Assembly: GCA_902583075.1 (NCBI GenBank)
Contig: CACHUN010000003.1
Coordinates: forward strand, 124,001 to 188,000
DNA: 64,000 nt
Origin: an uncultured Pelagibacteraceae bacterium
GTDB lineage: Bacteria; Pseudomonadota; Alphaproteobacteria; Pelagibacterales; Pelagibacteraceae
Direction of reading: 5' to 3'
The notes below the pieces were generated by a model that searched no databases, had not been told where the DNA came from, and saw only the letters and a program-made list of their open reading frames with translations. Position 1 is the stretch's first letter; every line of letters begins with the position of its first letter. The translations under genes and the position numbers were made by a program. Positions 35,052 through 42,585 of this stretch are shown one piece after another.

Positions 35052-35957
35052 ATGCTAAACTTAAAAAATCCTAAAGTAGCCATACCAATCGTATTAATTG
35101 CTGGTATTTTTTGGTCATTTGGCCCATATGTTGTAAGACACATCGATCAGCCAGAAACTGTTCCTTGGCAATATTTATTTACAAGAGGAATAGTTATTTT
35201 TTTTTTGCTAAATATGTATTTGTTCCTTGAAGAAGGAAAAGAGTTTTATAAAAATTATTTTAAAGTGGGTATATCAGGTCTAATTGGAGGCATTGGACTT
35301 GGCACTGCAATGATAACATTTATATGGTCAATTACTAATACAACAGCAGCTATCACTTTACTTTGCCTTGCGGCAATGCCATTTATAACAGCTTTATTAG
35401 GGTTTTTATTTTTAAAAGAAAAAATTTCATTAACAGTATGGATTGCGATTGTAGTTGCAGCAGTGGGTATATGTATAATGGCTTTAGACAATTCTGGTAA
35501 AAATTCATTGCTAGGACTTGTGTTTGGACTTATTTCTGCATTAGGTTTCTCAATTTTTTCTGTTTCACTTAGATGGAGAAAAGAAACACCAAAATTTACT
35601 ACCGTAGCTTTTGCGGGGCTGTTCTGTTTCATATTTTCTGCTGTAATGCTTATGTCGAATGATGCTAATTTTTTATCTACAGGAAAAAATGAAGCCTTAT
35701 TTGCTACTCATGGAACTCTAGTATGTATGGGTTTGATTTTGTATTCAATTGGATCAAAAAATATTCCAGCAGCTGATCTAACCTTGCTCTCACTCACTGA
35801 AGTAATAGGTGGAATATTCTGGGTGTGGTTACCATGGATGGGAATTAATGAAGTCCCATCCACAAATACTATTATTGGTGGGTTTTTTATCTTTATGTCA
35901 ATTTTTTACTACAGCCTTATTATGCAGTCAAATAGAAGATTCATAGGTTTAAATTAA
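35052..35957 (+). CDS. EamA-family (DMT) permease
   Basis: 301 residues, ten hydrophobic segments in two EamA repeats, with the conserved F-L-F-L-K-E-K-I-S after helix 4 and the second-half S-L-T-E-V-I-G-G-I-F-W-V-W-L (about 244-257), nearly the same motif seen in the permeases at 19570 and 48076. It ends one base before the amidinotransferase gene and appears to start the operon, so it may carry a substrate or product of the amidinotransferase/threonine aldolase pair, for example an amino or guanidino compound. Confidence 0.87.
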   Translation: MLNLKNPKVAIPIVLIAGIFWSFGPYVVRHIDQPETVPWQYLFTRGIVIFFLLNMYLFLEEGKEFYKNYFKVGISGLIGGIGLGTAMITFIWSITNTTAAITLLCLAAMPFITALLGFLFLKEKISLTVWIAIVVAAVGICIMALDNSGKNSLLGLVFGLISALGFSIFSVSLRWRKETPKFTTVAFAGLFCFIFSAVMLMSNDANFLSTGKNEALFATHGTLVCMGLILYSIGSKNIPAADLTLLSLTEVIGGIFWVWLPWMGINEVPSTNTIIGGFFIFMSIFYYSLIMQSNRRFIGLN

Positions 35958-35958
35958 A

Positions 35959-37074
35959 ATGAAAAATGAAAAAGTAATTGTTAATAGTTGGAATGAATGG
36001 GATCCATTGAAACATGTAATAGTAGGTAAAGCAGATGGCACTTGTATACCTGCCCCTGAGCCAGCACTAGACGCCAAAGTTCCTGAAGACAGCGATATGA
36101 GAGGAAAATTTGGTCCAAGAACTAAAGATACTGTTGATAAAGCAAATCAGCTTTTAGATAATTTTTCAAATATATTAAAAAAAAGAGGTATTAAAGTTGA
36201 TAGACCAGATCCAATTGATTTCAATCAAAAAACATCTACACCAGATTGGCAGTCGGAGACAATGTTTGGTTGCATGCCACCGAGAGACGTTTTGTTAACT
36301 GTAGGGAATGAAATTTTAGAGGCTACGATGAGTTATCGTTGCCGATGGTTTGAATATCTATGTTACAGACCACTTTTAAAACAATATTATAATTCAGATC
36401 CAAATATGAGACACGAATCTGCTCCTAAACCTAGGTTAACAGATGAGGATTACAGAGAAGATTACTTATCAGATAAAATAGGAATTCAAAAAAGACTGGA
36501 ATGGACAGAAAATAAATATTTTGTAACCACTGAAGAGGAGCCATTATTTGATGCTGCTGATGTTCTAAGATTTGGTAAAGATTTAGTAGTGCAACATGGT
36601 TTTACAACAAATTTAAAAGGAATTGATTGGTTAAAAAGACATTATAAAGATCACAGGGTTCATGCTGTTAATTTCCCAGGTGATCCTTATCCAATTCATA
36701 TAGATGCAACTTTTACGCCTATCAAGGAGGGTTTAATAATTAACAATCCTCAAAGAAGGCTTCCTAAAGAGCAAAGAAAATTGTTTGAAAATAATGGATG
36801 GGAAATTATTGATAGTGCTCAACCTGCACACAACGAACCCCCACCTCTATGTTACTCTTCAACATGGTTATCAATGAATGTTTTAGTTCTAGATCCTAAA
36901 ACCGTGTGTGTTGAAAAAAGTGAAGTATACCAAGCAGAACAACTAGATAAATTAGGAATGGAGGTTGTTCCTATTGAGCTTAGAGACGCTTATGCATTTG
37001 GAGGTGGATTACATTGTTGTACAGCAGATGTTTATAGAGAAGGTGAATTAAAAGATTATTTTCCAAAACAATAA
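35959..37074 (+). CDS. Glycine amidinotransferase-like enzyme
   Basis: 371 residues of the arginine:glycine/inosamine amidinotransferase family (human AGAT, bacterial StrB). The N-terminal S-W-N-E-W-D-P-L-K-H-V-I-V-G (10-23), the Asp of F-D-A-A-D (197-201), His248 in P-I-H-I-D-A-T-F and Cys353 in G-G-G-L-H-C-C form the catalytic triad in the expected order and spacing. It moves an amidino group from arginine to an amine acceptor such as glycine, giving guanidinoacetate and ornithine. The next gene can make glycine, supporting glycine as acceptor; other acceptors remain possible. Confidence 0.88.
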   Translation: MKNEKVIVNSWNEWDPLKHVIVGKADGTCIPAPEPALDAKVPEDSDMRGKFGPRTKDTVDKANQLLDNFSNILKKRGIKVDRPDPIDFNQKTSTPDWQSETMFGCMPPRDVLLTVGNEILEATMSYRCRWFEYLCYRPLLKQYYNSDPNMRHESAPKPRLTDEDYREDYLSDKIGIQKRLEWTENKYFVTTEEEPLFDAADVLRFGKDLVVQHGFTTNLKGIDWLKRHYKDHRVHAVNFPGDPYPIHIDATFTPIKEGLIINNPQRRLPKEQRKLFENNGWEIIDSAQPAHNEPPPLCYSSTWLSMNVLVLDPKTVCVEKSEVYQAEQLDKLGMEVVPIELRDAYAFGGGLHCCTADVYREGELKDYFPKQ

Positions 37075-37076
37075 TT

Positions 37077-38123
37077 GTGACAAAGATAAAAACAAAAAGA
37101 GAAAGAGTAAAATTTGCTTCAGATAACGTTACAGGTGCATGTCCAGAGGTCTTAAATGCACTTCTTAAAGCTAATGATGAAGACAAAACCCCATATGGTA
37201 ATGATGAGCTGTCGAAAAACTTACAAAATAAATTTTCAGAAATATTTGAGAAAGAAGTTATAGTTTTTCCAACAGCATCAGGAACAGCAGCTAATGCTTT
37301 AGCTTTATCAACTATGACTCCTTCTTTTGGAAATATCTATTGCCATAGACTTTCCCATATAAATGTAGATGAATGTGGAGCTCCCGAATTTTATACTGGA
37401 GGTGCAAAGTTAGTAAATCTGGATGGTAATAATGGAAAAATTATAGCAGAGGAGCTAGATAATAATATCTCTGGAAAAGGCGTAGTTCATCATACTCAAC
37501 CTTCGTCAGTAAGTATTACTCAATTATGTGAAACAGGTGTTGCTTACAATTTAGATGAAATAAAAAAAATATCAGAGATTACTCATAAACACGATCTAAA
37601 TATTCATATGGATGGAGCAAGATTTGCAAATGCATTAGTTTCATTAAATTGTACTCCAGCAGAAATGACATGGAAGTCTGGAATTGATGTACTGTCATTT
37701 GGAGCAACTAAAAATGGATGCCTAGCTGCGGAAGCCATTATTTTTTTTAAACCAGAGTTAGTCGGAAATTTAGCTTTTTTAATGAAAAGAGCAGGGCATT
37801 TACTATCAAAGATGCGTTTTGTATCAGCTCAATTAGATGCTTATATCTCAAATGAGGTTTGGTTAAAAAATGCAAAGCATGCAAATGCTATGGGGAAAAA
37901 ATTAAGCCAAGGTTTACTGAAACACAAAAATATTGAATTAGCTTACCCAACAGATGCAAATGAAGTTTTTGTCAAAATACCAAAAAATATAATTGATCAA
38001 TTTAATTTGCATGGTTACAAAATTAACGATGACGAGTGGGAAGATAAAGCTGTTCGATTAGTTGCTGCCTGGAATACTCATCCAGATGATGTAGAGTCGT
38101 TTTTAAATATAATTAAATCCTAA
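37077..38123 (+). CDS. ltaE: Low-specificity threonine aldolase-type PLP enzyme
   Basis: Cleaves threonine to glycine and acetaldehyde, or related beta-hydroxy amino acids. 348 residues of the beta-eliminating lyase fold: P-T-A-S-G-T-A-A-N (66-74), H-M-D-G-A-R-F-A-N-A (177-186) with the pyridine-binding Asp, and the PLP lysine Lys212 in S-F-G-A-T-K-N-G. The start is GTG at 37077, two bases after the amidinotransferase stop. In an organism group reported to depend on outside glycine or serine, this gives a glycine source and pairs naturally with the amidinotransferase. Confidence 0.9.
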   Translation: MTKIKTKRERVKFASDNVTGACPEVLNALLKANDEDKTPYGNDELSKNLQNKFSEIFEKEVIVFPTASGTAANALALSTMTPSFGNIYCHRLSHINVDECGAPEFYTGGAKLVNLDGNNGKIIAEELDNNISGKGVVHHTQPSSVSITQLCETGVAYNLDEIKKISEITHKHDLNIHMDGARFANALVSLNCTPAEMTWKSGIDVLSFGATKNGCLAAEAIIFFKPELVGNLAFLMKRAGHLLSKMRFVSAQLDAYISNEVWLKNAKHANAMGKKLSQGLLKHKNIELAYPTDANEVFVKIPKNIIDQFNLHGYKINDDEWEDKAVRLVAAWNTHPDDVESFLNIIKS

Positions 38124-38124
38124 T

Positions 38125-38352
38125 TTAGCTAGGATTTTCTTTAAGGAAATTTATATAATTTACTATTTCATCAAATTTTTCATCCTCAATATCTTTATAA
38201 CTTGCATTAAATTTACTCTTTACGCAAATTGCGACATGTGCATAAGGATTTCTACCTTTAGGATGATTAGGATGATCTGTAAGTTGTCCTTGTAAATAAT
38301 CGCCAGCTTCCTGAATAATTTTCCAGAGTTTACTTGCGTTTTCTTTATTCAT
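38125..38352 (-). CDS. Conserved-looking protein of 75 residues, function unknown
   Basis: Soluble, mixed-charge product with W-K-I-I-Q-E-A-G-D-Y-L-Q-G-Q-L (about 10-24), D-H-P-N-H-P-K-G-R-N-P-Y-A-H-V (about 26-40) and a C-terminal helix. Not recognised. Its first 20 codons are duplicated almost exactly at 42476-42537, where they form a dead fragment, so this copy marks one end of the accessory island. It converges on ltaE with a one-base gap. Confidence 0.7.
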   Translation of the reverse strand: MNKENASKLWKIIQEAGDYLQGQLTDHPNHPKGRNPYAHVAICVKSKFNASYKDIEDEKFDEIVNYINFLKENPS

Positions 38353-38353
38353 A
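38292..38353. repeat. 62-bp direct repeat, copy 1 (inside the 75-residue gene)
   Basis: Identical at 60 of 62 positions to 42476-42537, same orientation, 4.18 kb apart. It covers the start codon and first 20 codons of the gene at 38125-38352. The pair brackets a hydrolase, an HNH protein, small genes, an interrupted gene and an amidohydrolase, as expected if the segment was inserted at, or duplicated from, the 5' end of this gene. Confidence 0.9.
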
Positions 38354-38436
38354 CGACTTCAAACCTTGATTTATCTCAATCTGGTATAGTCTGCGGTATA
38401 GTATCCTATAAAATCCTATTTATAAAAGTTTTTTCA

Positions 38437-39276
38437 TTAGTTTATATATTCTTTAATTATAGATCCAATTGTTGGCATAGACCTTAATCCGTGACCTCCA
38501 TCAATAATATGTAACTTAACTTGTAGTTTTTTCTTTTTAAGTAAATCATAATAATATTTTGAAACTCCTGGAGCTGTATTTTTATCATCTTTTCCAACAA
38601 TTAATATATTGAGAGATTTTAAATCTATATCTTTATAATTGAAACTTGGTGAGTTTTTTTTTAATTCTTTCAATTGAGATTTGGTTTCCCATTTTTTACC
38701 GTTGCTTAGTTTTTTTCTAATTTCCCAATCACACGGGCAAGAGATCAAAATATTCATATCAACTAATCCTGGTACTTTTCCATGAATAGTACCTCCCTGA
38801 TAAGCTCCTCCAGAATGACCAATTAAAATTAGTTTTTTTGGTTTATAATATTTTTTAAGATTTTGTAATGCAGGTACTAGTATTTGAAAATTTTTCCAAT
38901 CATAATTTACTACTGTACTCTTTATAGCGTTACGAGGTCCTGATGAATATCTATCCTCTTCACTACTGCCTCTTTCTCTAATAAAGTAACCAGGTCTTGC
39001 AAAAAGAAAAATATTGTTATCATCGTTTATTAATTCTTTTGCAAATCTAATTTGACTTTTTTTGGGTATTCCTGGCCTTGGAGAATTAGGACTACCATCA
39101 CCATGAAGAAATACTATTAAGTTTTTTTTACTCTTTTCAATTTTTCCTAAATTTAAAATTGCTATACATTTGTTTTTACCTGCTGATATATATTTTATGA
39201 AATCCTCTTTTTCACAAGCGTTAGAGTTTCCACTCAACAACAAACCAAGAAACACGATCCCTAAGAGTTTTTTCAT
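38437..39276 (-). CDS. Secreted alpha/beta hydrolase
   Basis: 279 residues with a signal peptide (hydrophobic residues 4-16, cleavage near N-A-C at 19-21). Hydrolase features: oxyanion loop F-L-H-G-D-G-S (56-62), nucleophile elbow G-H-S-G-G (153-157, Ser155), an Asp in V-G-K-D-D-K (about 237-242) and the C-terminal His in D-G-G-H-G-L-R (about 263-269). It resembles acyl-ester or peptide hydrolases of the periplasm; substrate unknown. Its 5' flank is a near-copy of the flank of the amidohydrolase gene at 41103-42269, suggesting shared control or recent rearrangement. Confidence 0.8.
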   Translation of the reverse strand: MKKLLGIVFLGLLLSGNSNACEKEDFIKYISAGKNKCIAILNLGKIEKSKKNLIVFLHGDGSPNSPRPGIPKKSQIRFAKELINDDNNIFLFARPGYFIRERGSSEEDRYSSGPRNAIKSTVVNYDWKNFQILVPALQNLKKYYKPKKLILIGHSGGAYQGGTIHGKVPGLVDMNILISCPCDWEIRKKLSNGKKWETKSQLKELKKNSPSFNYKDIDLKSLNILIVGKDDKNTAPGVSKYYYDLLKKKKLQVKLHIIDGGHGLRSMPTIGSIIKEYIN

Positions 39277-39368
39277 AATCCAAGATTACCAAATCATGGA
39301 CCATGAGTCTATTTGCTTGAAAAGCAGCTATTTGATTTATCTCTTTTGTTTCTAGTTAGTTTCTAGTT
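39271..39368. repeat. About 97-bp repeat, copy 1, upstream of the hydrolase
   Basis: Matches 42264-42359 at roughly nine positions in ten, with a two-base indel and a handful of substitutions, same orientation. In both copies the repeat begins at the start codon of a minus-strand secreted-hydrolase gene and extends upstream, so it is a duplicated 5' region. This copy also contains a perfect CATGG-A-CCATG inverted repeat that is damaged in the other. Confidence 0.9.
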
Positions 39369-39383
39369 ATCCTATAAATTTAA

Positions 39384-40292
39384 TTAAACATCTTTACCTA
39401 AGTGTTCTAATCTATCGCATATTTGATCAAAATTATAATTCATTTTTTTTGAGAATACCCTAAGAGTTAATGCTTTTTTATTAGAATTACATTCCCTACA
39501 TATCAAAACCATATTTTGATATGTGCTCAAGCCTCCTTTATTGACTGGATGAATATGATCTGCTTGAGATAAGCTAATTTTTTTTTTCAAATTACAATAA
39601 GGACATTTCCAATTTTGTTTGGATGATATGCTATTTAGCAGATCTCTTCTTACAATTTGAGCCCCATCTCTAGCATTTTTGTCAAATGCTACTATTTTTG
39701 ATCTTTCCTCTCTTCGTTTAGCTCTATTTTTTAGAGTTCCAATGTTTTTATTTAGATTTTCAAGCTCCCAAAATTTGTTATCTAAAGTTTTAAATTTTTT
39801 TTCTAAATTATCTAATTTTTTATAAGTGCTTTGAAATTTCGAGTTATATTTAATTTTTTTTCTATAAATTTTTTCGTATGTTGTGTCATAATCTAATCTT
39901 TGATCTGCTGAACTTGAAGAAATTAATTTTTCAAATAAAAAATAAACTATTCCATAAGGTAAGAAACTAACAAAAAATGCTACAAATAAGCTATTACTTA
40001 TATCTGCATCTGTTGTGTTGTATAAGATTAGCGTTAATGGAATAAAACAAATAAAATAAGAAATAATATGTAATCCATTATCATTTGATTGTTTAGTCCC
40101 AATTTTATTTTCTATATCATTTTTTATTTTTTGCTCTATTTTATAAATTTTATTTTTATAAATATTAATTTCATTTTGAGTTTGATCTATTAAATGCTCC
40201 AATTGATTTATTTGTTTTGGTAAAGATTTTTGAATAAAAAATAATTTATTATATGAATAAGTTTTATATTTATCAGAATAAATTTTAGACAT
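39384..40292 (-). CDS. Membrane-anchored HNH endonuclease domain protein
   Basis: 302 residues from the ATG at 40292 (a TTG two codons earlier is possible). Order of parts: an N-terminal coiled-coil region rich in Q, N, K and I (about 20-65); two membrane helices (about 75-92 and 100-122); a second helical, charged region (about 130-205); and a C-terminal HNH nuclease domain with W-K-C-P-Y-C, A-D-H-I-H-P-V-N-K-G-G and C-R-E-C-N-S-N-K-K, i.e. zinc CxxC pairs and the H-x-H core. A nuclease tied to the membrane suggests DNA uptake or defence against incoming DNA; this is inference. It lies in the accessory island. Confidence 0.8.
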   Translation of the reverse strand: MSKIYSDKYKTYSYNKLFFIQKSLPKQINQLEHLIDQTQNEINIYKNKIYKIEQKIKNDIENKIGTKQSNDNGLHIISYFICFIPLTLILYNTTDADISNSLFVAFFVSFLPYGIVYFLFEKLISSSSADQRLDYDTTYEKIYRKKIKYNSKFQSTYKKLDNLEKKFKTLDNKFWELENLNKNIGTLKNRAKRREERSKIVAFDKNARDGAQIVRRDLLNSISSKQNWKCPYCNLKKKISLSQADHIHPVNKGGLSTYQNMVLICRECNSNKKALTLRVFSKKMNYNFDQICDRLEHLGKDV

Positions 40293-40347
40293 TATCAATA
40301 ATTACTCCATGAATTAGAGGATCAACATTTTTATAAGAGAGTGACAT

Positions 40348-40566
40348 TTAATTTAATTTAACAGCATCTTTTAGATCCCATTCCCATCTTTTAATTGATT
40401 TTTTATTAGGATTTTCTGAAAGTTTTACCTCAATAAAATCTTTTTTAATTCTTACTTTTATTAGTATTGAGATATCTTTAGGAAAATTATCTATTAATTT
40501 AGGTATCTGATTATCAAATTCTTGGAGCGATATTCTTTTATCTAAGTAAGCTAAAAGTTTTTTCAT
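40348..40566 (-). CDS. Hypothetical protein, 72 residues
   Basis: Soluble, basic product with an N-terminal L-A-Y-L-D-K-R-I-S-L-Q-E-F-D helix and a C-terminal E-W-D-L-K-D-A-V-K-L-N. Not recognised. Its ATG overlaps the stop codon of the small membrane gene at 40566-40733 (shared base), so the two are translationally coupled. Found only in the accessory island of this window. Confidence 0.55.
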   Translation of the reverse strand: MKKLLAYLDKRISLQEFDNQIPKLIDNFPKDISILIKVRIKKDFIEVKLSENPNKKSIKRWEWDLKDAVKLN

Positions 40567-40733
40567 TAATTCTTAAATAAATAAATAAAAGTTAAAATTA
40601 TAAGCACTATGATAATCCAAATAGTAAGATTAGTTAATAATTGTTTTAATTTGGAATTAGACTGTAAAAAAGCAGGTAGAACCAACAATAGAACTCCTAT
40701 CATATATACTACAGGTATTAGTTGATCCATCAT
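40566..40733 (-). CDS. Small membrane protein, 55 residues
   Basis: Frame from ATG-ATG at 40728-40733 to TAA at 40566-40568. Two membrane helices are obvious (about residues 5-21 and 34-51) joined by a polar S-N-S-K-L-K-Q loop, with K-N at the end. The layout recalls the membrane anchor found at the N-terminus of some periplasmic aspartyl proteases, but no protease domain follows. The stop overlaps the start of the 72-residue gene. Function unknown; reality supported by coupling and the clean helix pattern. Confidence 0.55.
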   Translation of the reverse strand: MMDQLIPVVYMIGVLLLVLPAFLQSNSKLKQLLTNLTIWIIIVLIILTFIYLFKN

Positions 40734-40751
40734 CTAAGAAGTTTTTTCATA

Positions 40752-41099
40752 TTAATGAAATATTACACAATTCTTATCTGTATAGGATTTTGAATATCCA
40801 GACAAAGCATCTTGGGTTCTATTAATGACATACTTGCCTCCATAATCCATATAAATATCAAAATCAAAATCACTTTGATTATCGCTGAACTCTCCGTAGA
40901 CACTAATTTTGTATTGTCATTGATCTTTTGTTATTTTAAAGGTTATGCCATCATTATTTGGAAAGCTTAATATAATTTCTGTATCTTTAACTTCATACAT
41001 AGCTTTTCCATGTCTGAAATTATCACAAGTCCAAGTTTCAGTATAAGCACTCCCACAAAATAACAAACTAAGAACAAGGATCGATAGAATTTTTTTCAT
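40752..41099 (-). pseudogene. Secreted protein gene interrupted by one in-frame UGA
   Basis: From the ATG at 41099 the frame gives a signal peptide (hydrophobic residues 4-18, ending S-A-Y-T) and a mature part to codon 60, then TGA at 40917-40919, and then continues in the same frame for 54 more sensible codons to TAA at 40752. The after-stop part has normal composition (K-I-S-V-Y-G-E-F, D-I-Y-M-D-Y-G-G-K-Y) and no frameshift is needed. The break fits a TGG-to-TGA (Trp) nonsense mutation in a roughly 115-residue periplasmic protein. Readthrough, or a genuine 60-residue product, are alternatives. Family not recognised. Confidence 0.65.
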
Positions 41100-41102
41100 T
41101 TT

Positions 41103-42269
41103 TTATTGTTTGCCAACAATTAAAGGTTGATTAAGATTAATTTTAAAAAGTTTAGCTGCATTTTTATATGCAATCTTTTCTTGTACATCTGGGCTTAAAG
41201 ATCCAATCATCAAACGAACATGCTTCATATAGTGTTCAACAAAAACATCATGTGCTGGGCTTTTACCTAATTTATGATCAGAACCAAAAAAATATCTATC
41301 GGAATATTTTTCCATCGATTTTGCCCAAACCTCATGTAATTTAAATCTATAATCATTTGGGATATGCAAATCCTCAAAGCCCCAAAGAGAAGACCAATGA
41401 AATGCTATTTTCCAGTCAGTATATGTATTAGGACAATAATCAAAAATTTCTTCAAGGTCTTTTGTTGGCATCATTCCTGTATGAGCTATCACAATTTTTG
41501 CGTTGGGGTATTTTTCACATTTTTTTTTATAAAAATTTTTAAACTCTGTTAATCTATCTATCCCATCTATTTCATGAAAAGGCTCCAGGTGTAAATTAAT
41601 CGGCATACGGTGTTCATTGACAAATTTGAACGCCTTATCAATAATTGGGTTTTTAAGATCTAAATCTAATTGGGGTTGATACCCACCATAAGGGGGATTT
41701 TTTTTCTTTTTATTATAGTGAACCAGTCCAGCTTCTCCCAATCCATAACATTGTCCTTTTTTAAATCTTTTAATAGTTTCTTTAAACTCTTTATTAACTT
41801 CTGAGTTCTTATATTTTTTTTTATTTGCTGCCATTCCAATAAAATTGGAATGACAATTAGTTAAAACATTCTGATGCTCTGCAGCAAAATCATAATAATA
41901 ATTCCAATTATCTTCTGATTTGTAAGTATTTGGAGTTCCCATAATTACAGACATAAAAACATTTGCCTTATTTGTTAACATTGGCAAATCTTCTATAAAA
42001 TACTCAGTACCTATATCTAAAGCTCTTCCGGTGGATTTTCTAGGATGTGCATGACCATCTATTATAGGTCCTAAATAAGGTTTATTTGTATCTCTTACCT
42101 CAAGATTATTAAGTTTATGACTGTCTAAAAGTTTTTTTGCTTCTTCACGACTTTCAGTTTTTCCAAACATAATTCTTTCATAAGCCCAGTGATCAAACTT
42201 ATAATGATCATCAAAACTGTTGGCAAACGTTGGTAAAATTAAAAAAATAAAAAACAAAATTATTTTCAT
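41103..42269 (-). CDS. Secreted amidohydrolase-family (TIM-barrel) protein
   Basis: 388 residues with a signal peptide (I-L-F-F-I-F-L-I-L-P-T-F-A). The metal-dependent amidohydrolase pattern is visible: I-D-G-H-A-H (70-75, the HxH pair), N-L-H-L-E (about 226), A-H-T-G-M-M (about 264-269), and F-F-G-S-D-H-K (about 331-337) with the catalytic Asp. This is close to the amidohydrolase_2 group, whose members hydrolyse or decarboxylate ring or ester substrates. It is three bases upstream of the interrupted gene in transcript order. Its 5' flank duplicates that of the hydrolase at 38437. Confidence 0.8.
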   Translation of the reverse strand: MKIILFFIFLILPTFANSFDDHYKFDHWAYERIMFGKTESREEAKKLLDSHKLNNLEVRDTNKPYLGPIIDGHAHPRKSTGRALDIGTEYFIEDLPMLTNKANVFMSVIMGTPNTYKSEDNWNYYYDFAAEHQNVLTNCHSNFIGMAANKKKYKNSEVNKEFKETIKRFKKGQCYGLGEAGLVHYNKKKKNPPYGGYQPQLDLDLKNPIIDKAFKFVNEHRMPINLHLEPFHEIDGIDRLTEFKNFYKKKCEKYPNAKIVIAHTGMMPTKDLEEIFDYCPNTYTDWKIAFHWSSLWGFEDLHIPNDYRFKLHEVWAKSMEKYSDRYFFGSDHKLGKSPAHDVFVEHYMKHVRLMIGSLSPDVQEKIAYKNAAKLFKINLNQPLIVGKQ

Positions 42270-42359
42270 TATCCAAGATTACCAAATCCTGAACCATGAG
42301 TCTATTTGCTTAAAATAGCTATTTGATTTATCTCTTATGTTTCTAGTTAGTTTCTAGTT
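42264..42359. repeat. About 97-bp repeat, copy 2, upstream of the amidohydrolase
   Basis: Partner of 39271-39368. The shared block starts at the ATG of the minus-strand gene and reaches the doubled CTAGTT motif at its far end. Because both copies precede secreted enzymes, the block probably carries a promoter and 5' untranslated region. Confidence 0.88.
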
Positions 42360-42467
42360 TGTGAGTTAAAATTAATGAGTCTTTAAGCGATTTATTTTAA
42401 GGTAACTTTTTAATAACCACATAAGTAGTGTAGAATAATGCAGCTTAATGCAGGATAGGTTGAACCT

Positions 42468-42536
42468 CTAATCCCGTAAATAATCGCCAGCATCCTGAAT
42501 AATTTTCCAGAGTTTACTTGCGTTTTCTTTATTCAC
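42468..42536 (-). pseudogene. Truncated copy of the 75-residue gene's 5' end
   Basis: Starting at GTG (42534-42536, ATG in the intact gene) the first 20 codons match the gene at 38125-38352 with one substitution (Glu15 to Asp); after Leu20 the match stops abruptly and a TAG follows two codons later. It is a remnant produced by the same event that made the 62-bp direct repeat (42476-42537). Confidence 0.8.
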
Positions 42537-42537
42537 A
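42476..42537. repeat. 62-bp direct repeat, copy 2
   Basis: Same orientation as 38292-38353, with two mismatches. It lies at the distal end of the segment 38354-42475 and upstream of the DUF-like 85-residue gene, consistent with one boundary of an inserted or looped segment. Confidence 0.9.
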
Positions 42538-42585
42538 CCTCAACTTTTCTTGTTTTACATCAAAAAATTCTAGTTTGGGAACTAG

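Larger units (their letters stand above)
42270..42585. other. Longest stretch without an intact gene
   Basis: It contains, in order, repeat copy 2 (to 42359), about 110 bases in which I see no gene or RNA (42360-42467), the truncated 5' copy of the 75-residue gene with the 62-bp repeat (42468-42537), and a short element with GGGAACTAGTTAC near 42577-42589 resembling the GGGACTAGTTTATC near 42941-42954. The mixture of partial copies marks this as a rearrangement site. Confidence 0.6.

Noticed and set aside
34974-37080. Glycine riboswitch before the amidinotransferase/threonine aldolase operon
   Set aside because: The 78-base leader at 34974-35051 is too short and A+T-rich, with no glycine aptamer features, and the internal gaps are 1-2 bases.
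36980-37186. Antisense reading frame across the amidinotransferase/ltaE junction
   Set aside because: Shadow of two strongly supported genes, with no independent ribosome site or domain. Other long antisense frames, such as in purF, dnaB, recA and alaS, were dropped for the same reason.
42360-42467. Possible small RNA in the gene-free stretch
   Set aside because: No stable hairpin with a T run, no promoter of quality and no recognisable RNA family.
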